The notes under the pieces: model-generated
Told to the model about the DNA's origin: nothing
Seen by the model: only the letters and a program-made list of their open reading frames with translations
Databases searched by the model: none
Position numbers and translations under genes: made by a program
Assembly: GCA_964019415.1 (NCBI GenBank)
Contig: OZ025871.1
Coordinates: forward strand, 6,452,213-6,516,212
Length of the DNA stretch: 64,000 nt
Source: Ianthella basta
Taxonomy: Eukaryota > Porifera > Demospongiae > Verongiida > Ianthellidae
Direction: 5' to 3'
Part shown: positions 44,035 to 55,327 of the stretch, piece after piece
How the letters are laid out: each line of letters starts with the position of its first letter
How positions within the stretch are numbered: position 1 is the first letter of the stretch

Positions 44035-45003
44035 AATTCCCACTCCATCGCTATGTATCTTGTCCTCCCTCTGGACCTCCTTCCTTCTGTTTGCCCTCTC
44101 ATCACTCCATGGCATTTCTCACAATTGTTCTTTCTCTCAAGCCCTCTTCCTCATCACTCCTTCTGCCAGTGCCTACTTCCATCTCTTACCTGTTTTCATA
44201 CCTCACACAGTCCAAGCTAGTCACTTTCAAGCACTAACAGCTTTCAACTCTGTAGGCCTTCAATAATGAATAACTGCTTTCTAGTTTTGAAATGATTCCT
44301 CACCACACCCACTGCTGTCAGTGCCTGGTTGATTTCCATCTCAGTATGGCTCAACTACTCTATCCATTCCAATTGAGATTCTGGCCCCACCACTCCACTG
44401 ACATTTCACTGCTTCACAATGCCGACAACTGGTACCTAACCTTTGACTGAGGTTTACTTGTTGGTGTCGGATTTCGGACTCTCGCCGTCTCTTCTGGTCG
44501 TTCTCGCACTGCGCAATCAGTTACGCACCATTGTGGTGTGTGACCAGAAAGCTACCACGTAGCACGTAGTGACAAGAACGAATGCAGATGGCTGTTGAAC
44601 ATATAGTCCAGCAGCTAGAGCGGCTCCTAGGTTCTTTTCTGGGTCACAGAAGTGCCAGCAAGTAAAATACAAGCGTTCGCTTACCGTTCTCGTCTTCTTC
44701 GGCAGCACACGCTTGCGAAGAATCTAGAGCTGGGCCACGAACACCCCATAGCCTTCCTAAGGAACAGCACCATGGAATGCAACACCCAATGTCAACATTT
44801 TGCGCGAGGAAAGCCAGGAAAGCCACGGAAAAACAAAAGTACGGGGCTTGTACGTAGCCGCCATTTTTAAGTTGGGCTCACAGTACACGAGCACGAAGTT
44901 TGAAATTGGGTCCTAATGGGTTAAATGGCTAAGCACCATGCATGTCAATCCACAAGCTGTGAATTGGATCATAACTTGCATTCCTGCACCAAAGCTGTCT
45001 CTG
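44035..45003 (+). pseudogene. Decayed non-LTR RT, copy c, split by a MITE
   Basis: The arrangement is the same as copy x: relic to 44467, MITE 44468-44924, relic resuming to 45003. Copies x and c therefore descend from one interrupted ancestor. Confidence 0.55.
44468..44924. mobile_element. Partial piggyBac-type MITE, copy 2
   Basis: The right end CCTAATGGG|TTAA (TTAA 44921-44924) and the truncated left end are as in copy 1. A deletion of about 15 bp near 44520 distinguishes it. Confidence 0.5.
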
Positions 45004-45439
45004 GGTCATTGCCAACATTGGTGGTATGGATAGTAGCAACTGCAGATAGGTGACACTGGCTGGCTGCAGGTGTTGTCTGCACTGGCCTAGGCCCAACCAT
45101 GCACATTCATGCATGCACATATACTCACAAGTGTGTGTGTGTGCAACAGCAATGTACAGTAGCTGTAGGTGGCAAAGGCTCTGAGTATCAAAATGTGACT
45201 GTCTGATACATTTAGCTGGCATGCGAGGAACTCACTACACACAGTGTTAGTACATGACCATAAACAAACAGTGGGAAGTGAGGTGAGCCCCACTGGCCGC
45301 AGTAAGCAAATAGAATATGATAATGTGTACGAATGTTGATAGATGTTAGGTAGTCAACACATCTAGCATGCTTGGAAGATGAAGAAGAATTAATGCCACA
45401 ATTTGCTAGTTATCTGTGTATTTGGTATGTCTGGTATCC

Positions 45440-46700
45440 CACTCTAACATGTTCAGAAGACATGGCACATGAAGGCAACAAAGAAAGCATAACGTGTGCA
45501 TGGCCACTTTGCTGGCTTCTGATCAAGTGGATCCATGTGTGCACCTTTTGCTAAACATTCACAGTACACACTTGACCACTTGTGCATAGACTACCTTGCT
45601 GTGTTCAGTCCAGCACTCTATTTAGAATGTGAACAGCATACTCCACTCAAACCACCACACAGCGGACATACTGAAGCCATGTGTGCACTTGTGGCCTACA
45701 GACTGATTTACCCATGGTGGCAGCTGGTGTGTAATTATATAATGGGCCTGCACTAATCTTCACAGCAAGCAATATTTGCAGTTTCTAGTACAACTCTCAA
45801 TACTTTCATTTGGAATGTGCTCCCTGGGAACAGCATGGACCTCTACTGCCAGTCAGTGCAATTTTGCCTGCCTTGTTGCAAAAGATGGCTTCTGTTGTGA
45901 GTGCACATTCACGTGACTTTCTGAGTTCATTGAAAGTTAGGAGCAGCAATGTATTGGTCTAGTGGTAGTACAGTCAAATGTTGGCATAGGTGTTGGAACA
46001 TGCACTATTAAAATGGATGGATAAGACTAAAAGTGTTTGCTTGCATATACATAGATAGCTTAATTTATATGATTACTTAAGTCTTAAGTTGAAAGAACAG
46101 GAGTAAAAGCAGCACTTTGGAAGATCTGTACTGACTAGGGCTCCTCAGATCACTGCAGTCCTTGGGCACCAGGATAGTGAGGTGTGAGAAGACTGAGGGG
46201 ACCTATCCCCCTTCTAAGAAACTGAAGGGGGGAGGGGGGCACTGACATGGACACTAACACGGCTTCCCTAGCACTTCACTGAGTAAGGTGTATTAAAATT
46301 ACTGTGGTTAAAAGCAATTATGCAATTCTGTTATGTCCTTTCTCTCCACCTTCTAATGAGGGCATTTTCAAACCCGTAGTTGCCTCCTCTTTGTATAGTG
46401 CTGCTGAAGGTAAAAGCTATTTTTTCTGCATTTGGAAGTTGTTGTTGAAGCTGAGACTTCAGTAGTGACTCTGAAGTCAGAGGTAGCTACCAGGACATGA
46501 TAGCTCCAGAGGCTATCACTCAGTCACCTTGTCCACATCTTCCAATCTAGTCATGTCTAGCACATGCATCTTGTAACTATCTCTTCAATGTGTGCAGCAT
46601 GCTATGGTGTTTTGTGTCTGCTTAATAAGTGAATGTAGTGTGTTTTTGATATGCCATCTTATGGCCCTATGTGCCCTGTGTGACGCTGTATGTTAGCCGC
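45440..46700. repeat. Segmental duplication block e, upstream half
   Basis: The left part matches 10330-10900 and 42060-42600, and the right part is sister to block d. There is an internal deletion of about 700 bp near 46085. No gene is supported. Confidence 0.65.
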
Positions 46701-46706
46701 TATTTG

Positions 46707-47095
46707 TGACGTCATTAAAATGGCGGGTGGTCACACGCGCGGTCGCAAGGAACAAGAGAAGTGGTACTTCACACACAGCTCGCACGTTATCTGTGATTGA
46801 AACTTACAACAAGCCACCCAGTGTAGAGGTATCGAATGCGTTTCGGTTTCTTATCTGTCAGCACTACTTCTCACGGTGACTTACGAAATTTGCAGCGAAA
46901 AAAGTTGGATCACCCTCGATCTGTTGCAGCGTGTCGCTTCCTCCTGCTGCCAGCAACCATCCTACACCATATTTCCAGTACTGCCCTATAATTGTGAAGG
47001 ACAACTGAAGAGCAACACAACAGCTAACCTCACTGCATGCATGCATCATCAGGATTCAGAGAACCAAGGATACAGGGCATTACAGGCAGTGTGTG
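46707..47095 (+). promoter_or_regulatory. Candidate promoter and first exon, copy e
   Basis: TGACGTCA at 46707-46714 is followed by TTAAAATGGCGGG and ACACGCGCGGTCGC. The donor GTGTG|GTAAGT starts at 47096. The layout matches copy d. It precedes A4 (50186). Confidence 0.45.
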
Positions 47096-47099
47096 GTAA

Positions 47100-47765
47100 G
47101 TATTAATTACCACTCCATTACTACGTATCTTGTCCTCCCTCTGGACCTCCTACCTTCTGTTTGCCCTCTCACCACTCCATGGCATATCTCACACACTTCA
47201 CAATTGTTCTTTCTCTCAAGCCTCTTCCTCATCACTCCTACTGCCTGTGCCTACTTCCATCTCTTGCCTGTTTTCATTCCTCACACAGTCCAAGCCAGTC
47301 ACTTTCAAGCACTAACAGCTTTCAACTCTGTAGGCCTTCAATAATGAATAACTGCTTTCTAGTTTTGAAATGATTCCCCACCACACCCACTGCTGTCAGT
47401 GCCTGGTTGATTCCCATCTCAGTATGGCCCAACTACTCTACCCATTCCAATTGGGATTCTGGCCCCACCACTCCACTGACATTTCACTGCTTCACAATGC
47501 CAGCAACTGGTACCTAACCTTTGACTGAGGTTTACTTGTTGGTGTACTATATTATTTAGATGTAGCTAACACTTCTGACACTGCTGACCACTGTCTAATC
47601 ATTAAACGGCTAAGCACCATGCATGTCAATCCACAAGCTGTGAATTGGATCCAATCTTGCATTCCTGTACCAAAACTGTCTCTGTGGGTGATACTGTATC
47701 TGCCCATTAGAATTGTATTGTGGGGCGTTCTGCAGGGATCTCCATCTAGCATGTCAGTAATGTGT
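47100..47765 (+). pseudogene. Decayed non-LTR RT, copy e
   Basis: This is the same relic as at 12310, with the motif A-like and NWIQS segments recognisable. The CATAGGGAGGTT|TGGATACC stretch downstream (47930-47950) is the empty target of the 2A retrotransposon. Confidence 0.55.
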
Positions 47766-48454
47766 TAACAGTGAGTGTTCTTTGTGACACTAGCTGGGTC
47801 ACTCCTACCAACCTTGTCAGCTGATGACTGTTGACTTCATGCAATGCTGATAGTGTCAATATTTCACTGTATACAGTTGTGGTGTATGCAATGATCAATT
47901 TTAGTTATGCCTTAATTGCCTTCAGGTACATAGGGAGGTTTGGATACCAGAAATCATTCTTCATGCTGCGACATAGAATTAGTAGTGCAATTTACTTCCC
48001 ATTCCCACCAGTCATTCATATCTTATTCCATTCATTGCAATCCCACCCTAACCCACTTTCTGACCTTGTGCATGATGCTAGCAGTTACGTGTGAGTATTT
48101 GGTATGTCTGGTATCCCACTCTAACATATTCAGAAGACATGGCACATGAAGGCAACACAGACAGTATAACTTTTGCATGGATGGCCACTTTACTGGCTTC
48201 TTATTTAGTAAACCATGTGTGCACTGTTTACTCAGCAGTCACTGAAAAGTTAACCATGTGTGCACTTGTGGCCTACTGACTGACTTACCAGTAGTGGCAG
48301 CAGGTGTGTTATGGACTGCACCTGTATTACAGGTGATTGATCTTCAGCTACAGAGAATGGCTTCCATTTAGGGTGCCCTTTGTTTGCTGAGTTACTGAAA
48401 CATTAGGAGCTGCATGCATTGTAGGGCTATAATAGATGTATATAATTATTATGT

Positions 48455-48640
48455 CAAGTTTAATGAAAGGCACAACTCGAAAGAAATGTAGGCGAAGAAA
48501 GGATAATTGACACCAGCTGGTATTGAACCCGGGACAGTTTACGTCCTATCACATGGTTTCAGCAGCCCAAAGCTAACCAACCAAGCTGGAACAATTCACC
48601 CTTCCTTGCCTAATAGGCCAGTTTGGAACAACGTAGTGGC
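48455..48640 (-). repeat. tRNA-like SINE-type repeat, copy 2
   Basis: This is the paralogue of 24795-24950. The minus strand keeps CCCGGGTTCAATACCAGC (B-box) and TTGGTTAGCTTTGGGC (A-box with one extra T). Confidence 0.5.
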
Positions 48641-48779
48641 TCAACCAGCCTTGAAGGTGTGCCACTAACTGCTGCCACTTAGAACCTGCTTACAACAAGT
48701 CAGTACAGAACAATGGACCTGAATGGGCAGGCTGCTGCCTGCAGCCACTAATCAACCCGGTACTGTGCTCCTATTCTAT

Positions 48780-49031
48780 TTGTATGTAAGATAAATGAGT
48801 CGGTTATAGCCGTGTCAAGTCTAATGAAAGTTACGACTCGAAAGAAATGTACGAAACAAAGGGAAGATTGGCACCAGCTAGCATCGAACCCGGTAAAACT
48901 TATGCCCTATTGTGGGGTTTCAGCAGCCCAAGCTAACCAAGCAGTTCAGAACAATCCAATTTTCTTCCCTGCCCACATTTCTTTCGAATTAGACTTGACA
49001 TGGTTACAAACAACTCGTCTATCTTACATAC
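48780..49031 (-). mobile_element. MITE with a tRNA-like core, copy 2
   Basis: This is the paralogue of 25116-25372. Its inner B-box is closer to consensus (CCGGGTTCGATGC on the minus strand), which supports descent from a tRNA. The inverted ends GTATGTAAGATA...GAGTCGGTTAT and the mirrored CTTACATACA end are kept. Confidence 0.55.
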
Positions 49032-50185
49032 ACATACATAATTATTATATAGTCAAATGTTACCATGCCAAGTAATGCCTTGTTGATCAACCTATAATGT
49101 ATACTTGGATACTAACACTGCTGCCATTGTACAGAGTAATGGTCAAGGAAATGCTGAGGGTTTACGTAATTTGTGCAGATATGAGTTGAAACATAGAGCC
49201 AGTGTTTGCCCCTCTATGTGCAGTGCTGCTTTAGGATTTCAGTCATTATCATCTTTGATCAACTTTGGCAAATTGGTAGTTCTTATTATGAATCAGTAAA
49301 GTTATGCGATTTCAGTGGGGGATGTGAAATCAGAAGTACTGGGACATGATAGCTCCAGAGGTTATCACTCAATTGTCAGCATCCTCTAGTCATGTCTAGC
49401 TCATCTTATAACTTCTGCAGAATGCTATTAGTTTGTCTCTGTCCATAGGATCATATATCTGTGGTCTGTCCTCAATAAGTGACTGTACTATGTTCCTGAC
49501 AAGCCACCTTTTGTCAATTTATCAGTAGTGGGAGACCAAAAACATGCTCACGCTGGACTGTATACCAAATAGTAGGAAATATTAGCTTTCACAAAATTTG
49601 GTGGATTTAACATGAAAAGCTATTGTCTGGTTTTAAATTTGGCAGATTCTATGTCCAAAATTCTGATGAAGTCATGGAATTTGACAACGATGGAGGACTA
49701 TTGATTTTTTGCTTCATGTTGTCACTGTAGCACACCTTCTGATCCTTTTGTCAAGGGGCACTCTCACGCTGTGCTTCTTTCCAGCCTACATTCACATCCT
49801 CATCATGTACAGGAGTTTGCCCTCACAGCGTGCACATTCGTTCATCTGTTAATTCTCTCCCTATAAGATAGCACCTTGCTCGAGCTCTGCTAACTTCCTC
49901 TGTAGCTATAGACACTCAGGTCCATATCAAATGCGAAGGTATTCATTGACTGCACTTTAATGGAATCACCTACAAAACATACTTTGTACACGGACAGAAA
50001 TATTGGTGAGGAGTTAAATGTGATGGATTTTTCATGATCTGCCAAACCATCAAATTAAAACCCCACCAATACTTACCACTAAATGGTACTTCCTAAAGTC
50101 TCTGTCTGAACCATGTGAAACTTCTTTGACACTAATGAAGTGCCTAATTATTGCTACATGCAACTTTATCTTTCCATCATGGTAG

Positions 50186-50432
50186 ATACTAAGCCCTGAG
50201 CTTCTGAGCAAGATGGCTACAGCATTGGCTCAGAACAAGACATTGAAAGTGCTGGATCTGTGTAGTGCTGAGCAGCATAGTTTTCTGTTGGGACCACAGG
50301 CTGAAGGAGACCCGATTCAGTATATCGCTTTGAAGCAGTTTATTGAACATCTCATGCTGGGTGTCTCTCCCAACACCACCCTGGAGAGAGTGGAGCTGGA
50401 CTTTCCCCCCTGGTTGTCAGGTCAAATCAAGT
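50186..50432 (+). CDS. LRR gene, exon type A, copy 4 (A4)
   Basis: The acceptor CATCATGGTAG ends at 50185 and the donor AAGT|GTGAGT starts at 50433. The exon is 247 bp, phase 0 to 1. It encodes MATALAQNKTLKVLDL, then a loop with FLLGPQAEGD, then EHLMLGVSPNTTLERVELDF. It is nearly identical to A2, both in the exon and for kilobases around it. The next expected B exon, near 61826, is broken. Confidence 0.8.
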
Positions 50433-51129
50433 GTGAGTTCTTTGTTACAGTTTTGGTCCCTCTTTTTCTATGTTGATTCAGCAATTAACTTTTGCCAATA
50501 GTTTTCAGTTATTTGACTGCTGTGCTGTTGTCCTACTGATGGCCATGTGCCATTTGCTGCACAGAATGATATTTCTATAGTATTCTGCACCTAAGACACA
50601 TTGAAAGTTGCGAAAATGTGTTAATGCCTAGCTGTGCATAGGGTAATGGAACAGCAGCCTTTCCTGACAGGATTGATCTGCCTTTTGCTTGGTATACAAC
50701 ACAGACACGCATGGCATGCAACTAAAGGATTTGTACATGTTAGTCTCTTACTTTAGCTGTGTCTCCACCATGTATTGTGATTAATTATTATACGATGTGG
50801 TGACAATCGTGTCCATGTTGTGTGAGTTCAAGTTCCCTGTATAATTACAATGTATCTACGTATTCCTCATTACGATTAGTGTATAACATAATACAGTTGG
50901 TTAATATGCTGTAAAAATGACATTAGTAAGACTGTGAAGAAATGATGATCACCTTATGTGTGACAGTTATTGAAATTATTAGTACAGTCATGTGTAGCTA
51001 CGTATATAGAGATTTCCAGTTTGATGTGTAGACTGTCAGTGAAATGTTCTAGGGATAAGTTCGCATCCATCCGTGATGCTGATTGCATTTCTGATGTGCC
51101 TTCTCACTGGTTAGACTGTTAATTGTTTT

Positions 51130-51982
51130 CGCATGTGAGTTATGGCTATGTAAACAATGCGGTTCCTGCGTGCGGCCGATTTTGACCTTCGTAATTTCGC
51201 TTATATCTCCTACAAGCGCAGCTAGATCAGAGCAGGACAAGCACTACGGAAGAGACAAAGAACCCCTTTGTAACTCTGTGCATGACTTTTGTTAATAGAG
51301 CTCTATTACAGCGAGTTATAACGACGATAGCGAAGGCACCAAAATGGAGGTAAATGCCGTTGCCACAATGAAGGGAAAGTCTCCGACCAAAAATAATGGT
51401 ATCATTCAATGCGCATTTGTGCTATCTAACTTTTCCATGTGGGCAAAGTTGTTAAACCATTCCGCTGTGAAGCTATGATGAGAAAACTGCATCTAGTCGA
51501 TGGTTAGAAATGTTTAGGGTCACGTAACTCTAGATAGGAACCTTGCGCAGCTTTTGCCCACATGGAGAAGCTAGAGAATTCAGTTGACTAACCATTTCAA
51601 TCTTCGTCCCACGAAAAAACCTTCTCGACGACTGTGGCACAGCTGTTTAGTGGAAGCAATGGTGAAATAGCCGCTTTGGTAGGCGTATCACGTGACACTA
51701 TCGTGACTTCCTGCTGAAACGTCATTTTTCGTTCGAACAAGCCCTCGAAAAGGACCGCGTAACTTTCTTCACGCCGTGCACGGACGTCTTGCTGCAACGA
51801 AAAACGCTTTTATTCGTAACTGCTTCAGACAGGCAGGACGAATTCTGCATTTCTGTTCAATCCAGCTCTCAAATCACGCGCACATCACGCACAGTCACAT
51901 GCGTAGCCATGGTAACATAGAAGAATGTGATTAACCACACGGTTCACCCTATGTAAACAGTGTTTGCCATAACCCACATGCG
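51130..51982. mobile_element. Non-autonomous TIR element of about 850 bp
   Basis: The ends GCATGTGAGTTATGGC (51131-51146) and GCCATAACCCACATGC (51966-51981) are inverted repeats with one mismatch. The paralogous intron after A2 has no insert (27555-27575). Inside, CCATGTGGGCAAAG and CTTTTGCCCACATGG (about 51440 and 51550) form a second inverted pair. No recognisable transposase frame is present, and a target duplication could not be fixed. Confidence 0.6.
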
Positions 51983-52326
51983 TTGATTCCTTCACTTGAG
52001 TGGATATATGATGTAAGCTGTGTTCCAGGCATGCCTGGTAATAGAACTGTTGTATTTGTTCTCTGTTTGGCCATGTTGTTTCATGTTTTTTTTAGATTGT
52101 GTTTGTCATTAAGTACTATTTATTTGAGCAGTTGCAAGACTAAACGTAAACATTGCTAAAACCAGTTATGGATCAACAAGTGAACTGTGTTTGTCATTGA
52201 TAGAGTAATAGTCGGCTGTTATTATTCATATGTGCCAGTGCCAGTGCAAAGTGCAGTGATTTTTGCTGTAGTGTTTCACATAGTGGAGACTGAGGATGCA
52301 ATAAAGCTAAATTATACTTTATTTAA

Positions 52327-52817
52327 CCCATTAGCGCTGAAGTTTAAAATTCGCGCCGTGCACCAGGTGCCGAAATTAAAATGGCGACGCACGTGAGCGA
52401 TTCGGGGTGCCACGATTTTAAACTTTATTCGTGCCCGAGACGGTAGGAAGAAGAGCGCCGTGTTGCCAATGTCAGACGGAAAGATGGAAGGGTCGTCGCA
52501 TACGACTTCAAGATTCCTGCTCGCCCTGGTTTAGTCGCTGCGTCGTGTAATAAACTCACCTTCACCCGTTGCGTACTGGGTGCAAACTTTGGCGCTCGAG
52601 TGCAGGCTTTGGACACAAGTAAGGGACGGGACAACGCGGCTGTTCAAAGCTCCGTGACTGCTATCTATCCTTCGAAAGTGGTGTGTCCTTGAAAGGCTCG
52701 TAGCGAGAAATATACGAAGCTTAATGCGCGCTTTCGGCTATGACGCCTACAGGCGTCATCCGGACTTACGCGCAAACTAATAAATGACGCCTACAGGCGT
52801 CATTCGGCGCTAATGGG
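52327..52817. mobile_element. piggyBac-type MITE in a TTAA site
   Basis: The insert reads TTAA|CCCATTAGCGC ... GCGCTAATGGG|TTAA (TTAA at 52323-52326 and 52818-52821), and the paralogue has a single TTAA (27910-27913). TTAA duplication with CCC...GGG ends is the signature of piggyBac-type elements. Two copies of the palindrome TGACGCCTACAGGCGTCAT lie near the right end. It is 491 bp long with no transposase. Confidence 0.8.
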
Positions 52818-53390
52818 TTAAATAATGAATTCTAGGATGCAAGTCTTTGAGCTTACCTAATACATTGGCCTACAGCAACATGATTGGAGAGAAATGTATA
52901 CACCATGAGAATTACCGAACAGACAGTTGTTTTCTATGATACTTGAATTACATGCTTGATGGCTGAAGTAAGTAAAGTAATGGAAGGATGAGTCTAGATG
53001 GCCGGGGCAATGCATAGTCTTGTCCCCAGACCCTTCCGAAGCGCGCACGAGGGCAGGAAGGGTCTGGTGAAAATAGACAGGTTCTCGTGACCGCTGCCAG
53101 AATGTGGGCAGCGCCAATCAGATAACGTGGAAAGATAATTATACAATACATAGGCACACATGCGCACTGCCTGGAATAATGTAATACAAATAAATGGTGT
53201 GACTAACCTATTAGTAACGTGAATGGAGTTGTAATGGAATAGTCTCGTCCCCAGCCCACTTCCAGCCGCCATTTTGCAATGGCCCAAAAAGGTGGTCTGG
53301 CGACTATGGTCGACTTTCTTGGGCCTGGAAGCCAGTTCTCATTACATAACACTGGTGGGAACAGCGAGGTGTTAAATTTGTACGGGCAAG

Positions 53391-53565
53391 ATGGAAGTGC
53401 CACACTGTGCTGTGTGTTCCTGCAGCGTGGCAAATCCTTCTTTTTGCAGGCGAATAGAGAGTAGCCCTTAGGTTCTCGCCTTGCCAAGTGTACGATCGGG
53501 CTTCGAATTGCAGAAACTGAAAGCAGTAACCAGTACGTGTGTCGAACGTGCTTTTCCAAGCTGGA
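53391..53565 (+). pseudogene. N-terminal Cys2-Cys2 zinc-finger fragment (inner element)
   Basis: From ATG 53391 the frame reads MEVPHCAVCSCSVANPSF (CxxC at 53406-53417) to a stop at 53469. A second frame then holds AETESSNQYVCRTCFSKLEK (CxxC at 53540-53551). The two pairs of cysteines resemble a split zinc-binding N-terminal domain. Frame loss, or an unrecognised intron, separates them. It is probably the start of the element's own gene. Confidence 0.45.
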
Positions 53566-53799
53566 GAAAGGCAACAAGGCGGAGGGAAGAGTGGCGAAGC
53601 AGAGAGACTTGCCCGCCCCTGTTGGGAGGAAAACGAAGACGTCGCGTCCCTTTAAGAAGTCCAAAATCGCCTCTTCCTGATCTGTGGGCTTCTCGTAGCC
53701 GGGTATTACGTATGCTTCCAGAATAACACTGTTCACTGCGGCCGAAGGTAGCCTTGCGCCCAATCCTGGGAAGCTCACTTCTCCCATCGAAGCTGCCAT
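53560..53799 (-). pseudogene. RecQ-like helicase N-terminal fragment (inner element)
   Basis: From ATG at 53799 the minus strand reads MAASMGEVSFPGLGARL. It continues with KPTDQEEAILDFLKGRDVFV and the Walker A box LPTGAGKSLCF (P-T-G-A-G-K-S, residues 59-65), as in RecQ-family superfamily 2 helicases (ATP-driven DNA unwinding). Homology ends at about residue 78, where the sequence joins the antisense of the zinc-finger gene. Motifs II-VI are absent. Confidence 0.65.
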
Positions 53800-54059
53800 C
53801 TCGCTGCTAGCATAGATCTATGCTGCTAGGTAGGTGTGAACGCCAGAGGTGTGAATGTTATGCATAACATGCTACTAATGAGCTGTTGTGTAATCTGATT
53901 GGCCAGCACACATTCCTGCTGGGAATGGACTTCCGGGCCCAAGAAAGTCGACCATAGTCGCCAGACCACCTTTTCGGGCCATTGCAAAATGGCGGCCGAA
54001 AGTGGGCTGGGGACGAGACTAGTAATGGAACGCAAAACAGTTGTTAGTTAGTTAGCTGA

Positions 54060-54541
54060 TCACGCATGGCTGGGGACTCGACCCTCCCCAGCTGCAAGTT
54101 CGATGTCGGATTCCATTGTTGGCCTGCTTGGTCGGTGCCTGGCGGAACGCGCACCGCGAAAACATTGGATCGCTGAACGAATCAGCGAGAAGTTCAGCCT
54201 GCATCGCAGCCATCCCAAGGTCCTGGAGTAGGGCTGCCCCCTCTTTTCTGCCAGGAGGGATGCCATTCTCTTGTAGGTGATGGTTGCGGCTGGGCCCATG
54301 CCACCTGTAGCAGAGAGGACCAGTGGGGTGAAGGACCCGTGCTCCACTTCGATGATCCTTTGCTCGTTGCCCGTCTCTTCTCTCTCTCATTACACTTGTA
54401 CGTGGCTGTCAGGGAGGACTTGCAGGAGCTTTGTGCGTGTGGGTTGAACACCCTTACGTCAAAAAATGCACGCTGCTGCTTGTCCCCCCAGAAGTATTGG
54501 GCACTGATGTCTGCACGAGCATCGTCTTCGGTGGTTGTCAA
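54060..54541 (-). pseudogene. C-terminal domain of an RT-type retroelement protein
   Basis: The minus strand reads DARADISAQYFWG, FFDVRVFNPHAQS and, after a frameshift, EHGSFTPLVLSATGGMG, ATITYKRMASLLAEK and LGWLRCRLNFSLIRS. I recognise this pattern from repeated retroelement-associated proteins of corals and sponges, where it follows a reverse transcriptase. It may be an endonuclease-like domain. The assignment is from memory. No RT palm is present here. Confidence 0.5.
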
Positions 54542-54608
54542 TCAGATCGCTAGTAGCGGAATATTGCGCAATTTACCGCCTCGCAAACGAGTTATATTCG
54601 CGAGTACG

Positions 54609-54870
54609 TATGTAAGCAGATTCGCAGTTGAAGAAGTGAGCACAGCCATCTCCAGAGCAGCTAAAGAGCTTGGATTTAGACAGTTGAAGGACAAGCAGTA
54701 CCAAACAGTGTCAGAGTTCACTTGCGGCAAAGACGTCTTCTTAACTCTGCCAACAGGCGGTGGAAAATCGCTCTGCTATGCTCTCCTGCCCGCCGTTTAC
54801 GATGTTCTACGCCAGCGCGCCAGCCCTACCTCAATTGTCAACGTTGTGAGTCCTCTGCTTCGCACAGAAT
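54609..54870 (+). pseudogene. RecQ-like helicase N-terminal fragment (outer element)
   Basis: The plus strand reads ISRAAKELGFRQLKDKQYQT, CGKDVFLTLPTGGGKSLCYA and TSIVNVVSPL. Walker A PTGGGKS lies at 54750-54770, followed by the motif Ia region (VVSPL). It is more canonical than the inner copy. After VVSPL the frame ends at a stop and later motifs are lacking. Confidence 0.65.
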
Positions 54871-55051
54871 AGCAACTCGCGATCGAAAGCGTCAGAGAAG
54901 CCGTAGTCTGGCTTGCTAGACCGTCCCGTAAGCGCCCGGTAGGCGCGGAAGGGAAGGGGACGGTCTAGCGGCAGTATCGATTAAATAACACCTTTTCGAC
55001 CAATCAGATCTGTTTCCCCGGATTCCCGGGTAATGGTATTCATTGACGATT

Positions 55052-55327
55052 GAAGAAGAGCGAGCAAGCATGTGTGATATGAGTTCAGAGGCGGATCGTT
55101 GCTGCTGTCTTTGTGTTGGCTCCGTAGAACAACTGTACTACTTGGTTAAGCGAGGCATGCTAACAGCAACTGGTGAGGCTCTCTCGCAGCTCGTAGCATT
55201 TAACTGCAGCACCGAAGTCAGAGACAATGGAGTTCTGTGCCTCTGCAAGGCTTGTTACAATGTGGTAATGCGGCTAAAGAGTACACTACCAACACGGAAG
55301 GCAGTGACGAACATTCCTCCATTGTAG
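55052..55327 (+). pseudogene. Cys-rich zinc-binding domain fragment (outer element)
   Basis: The frame reads DRCCCLCVGSVEQLYYLVKR, then GEALSQLVAFN, then NGVLCLCKACYNVVMRLKS. CxxC, then about 45 residues, then CxxC with an aromatic after the last Cys, is the same layout as in the inner element. It ends at a stop at 55325-55327. It is probably the start of the transposon's DNA-binding protein. Confidence 0.45.

Larger units (their letters stand above)
53240..54021. mobile_element. Related DNA transposon, internally deleted (inner, 782 bp)
   Basis: The terminal inverted repeats are about 100 bp (TAGTCTCGTCCCCAGCCCAC...) with few mismatches. An exact 9-bp target duplication GTAATGGAA lies at 53231-53239 and 54022-54030. 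Reading inward, the left end starts a zinc-finger gene (+) and the right end starts a RecQ-like helicase gene (-). The two meet abruptly near 53565. This is what remains when the middle of a two-gene convergent element is deleted. Confidence 0.8.
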
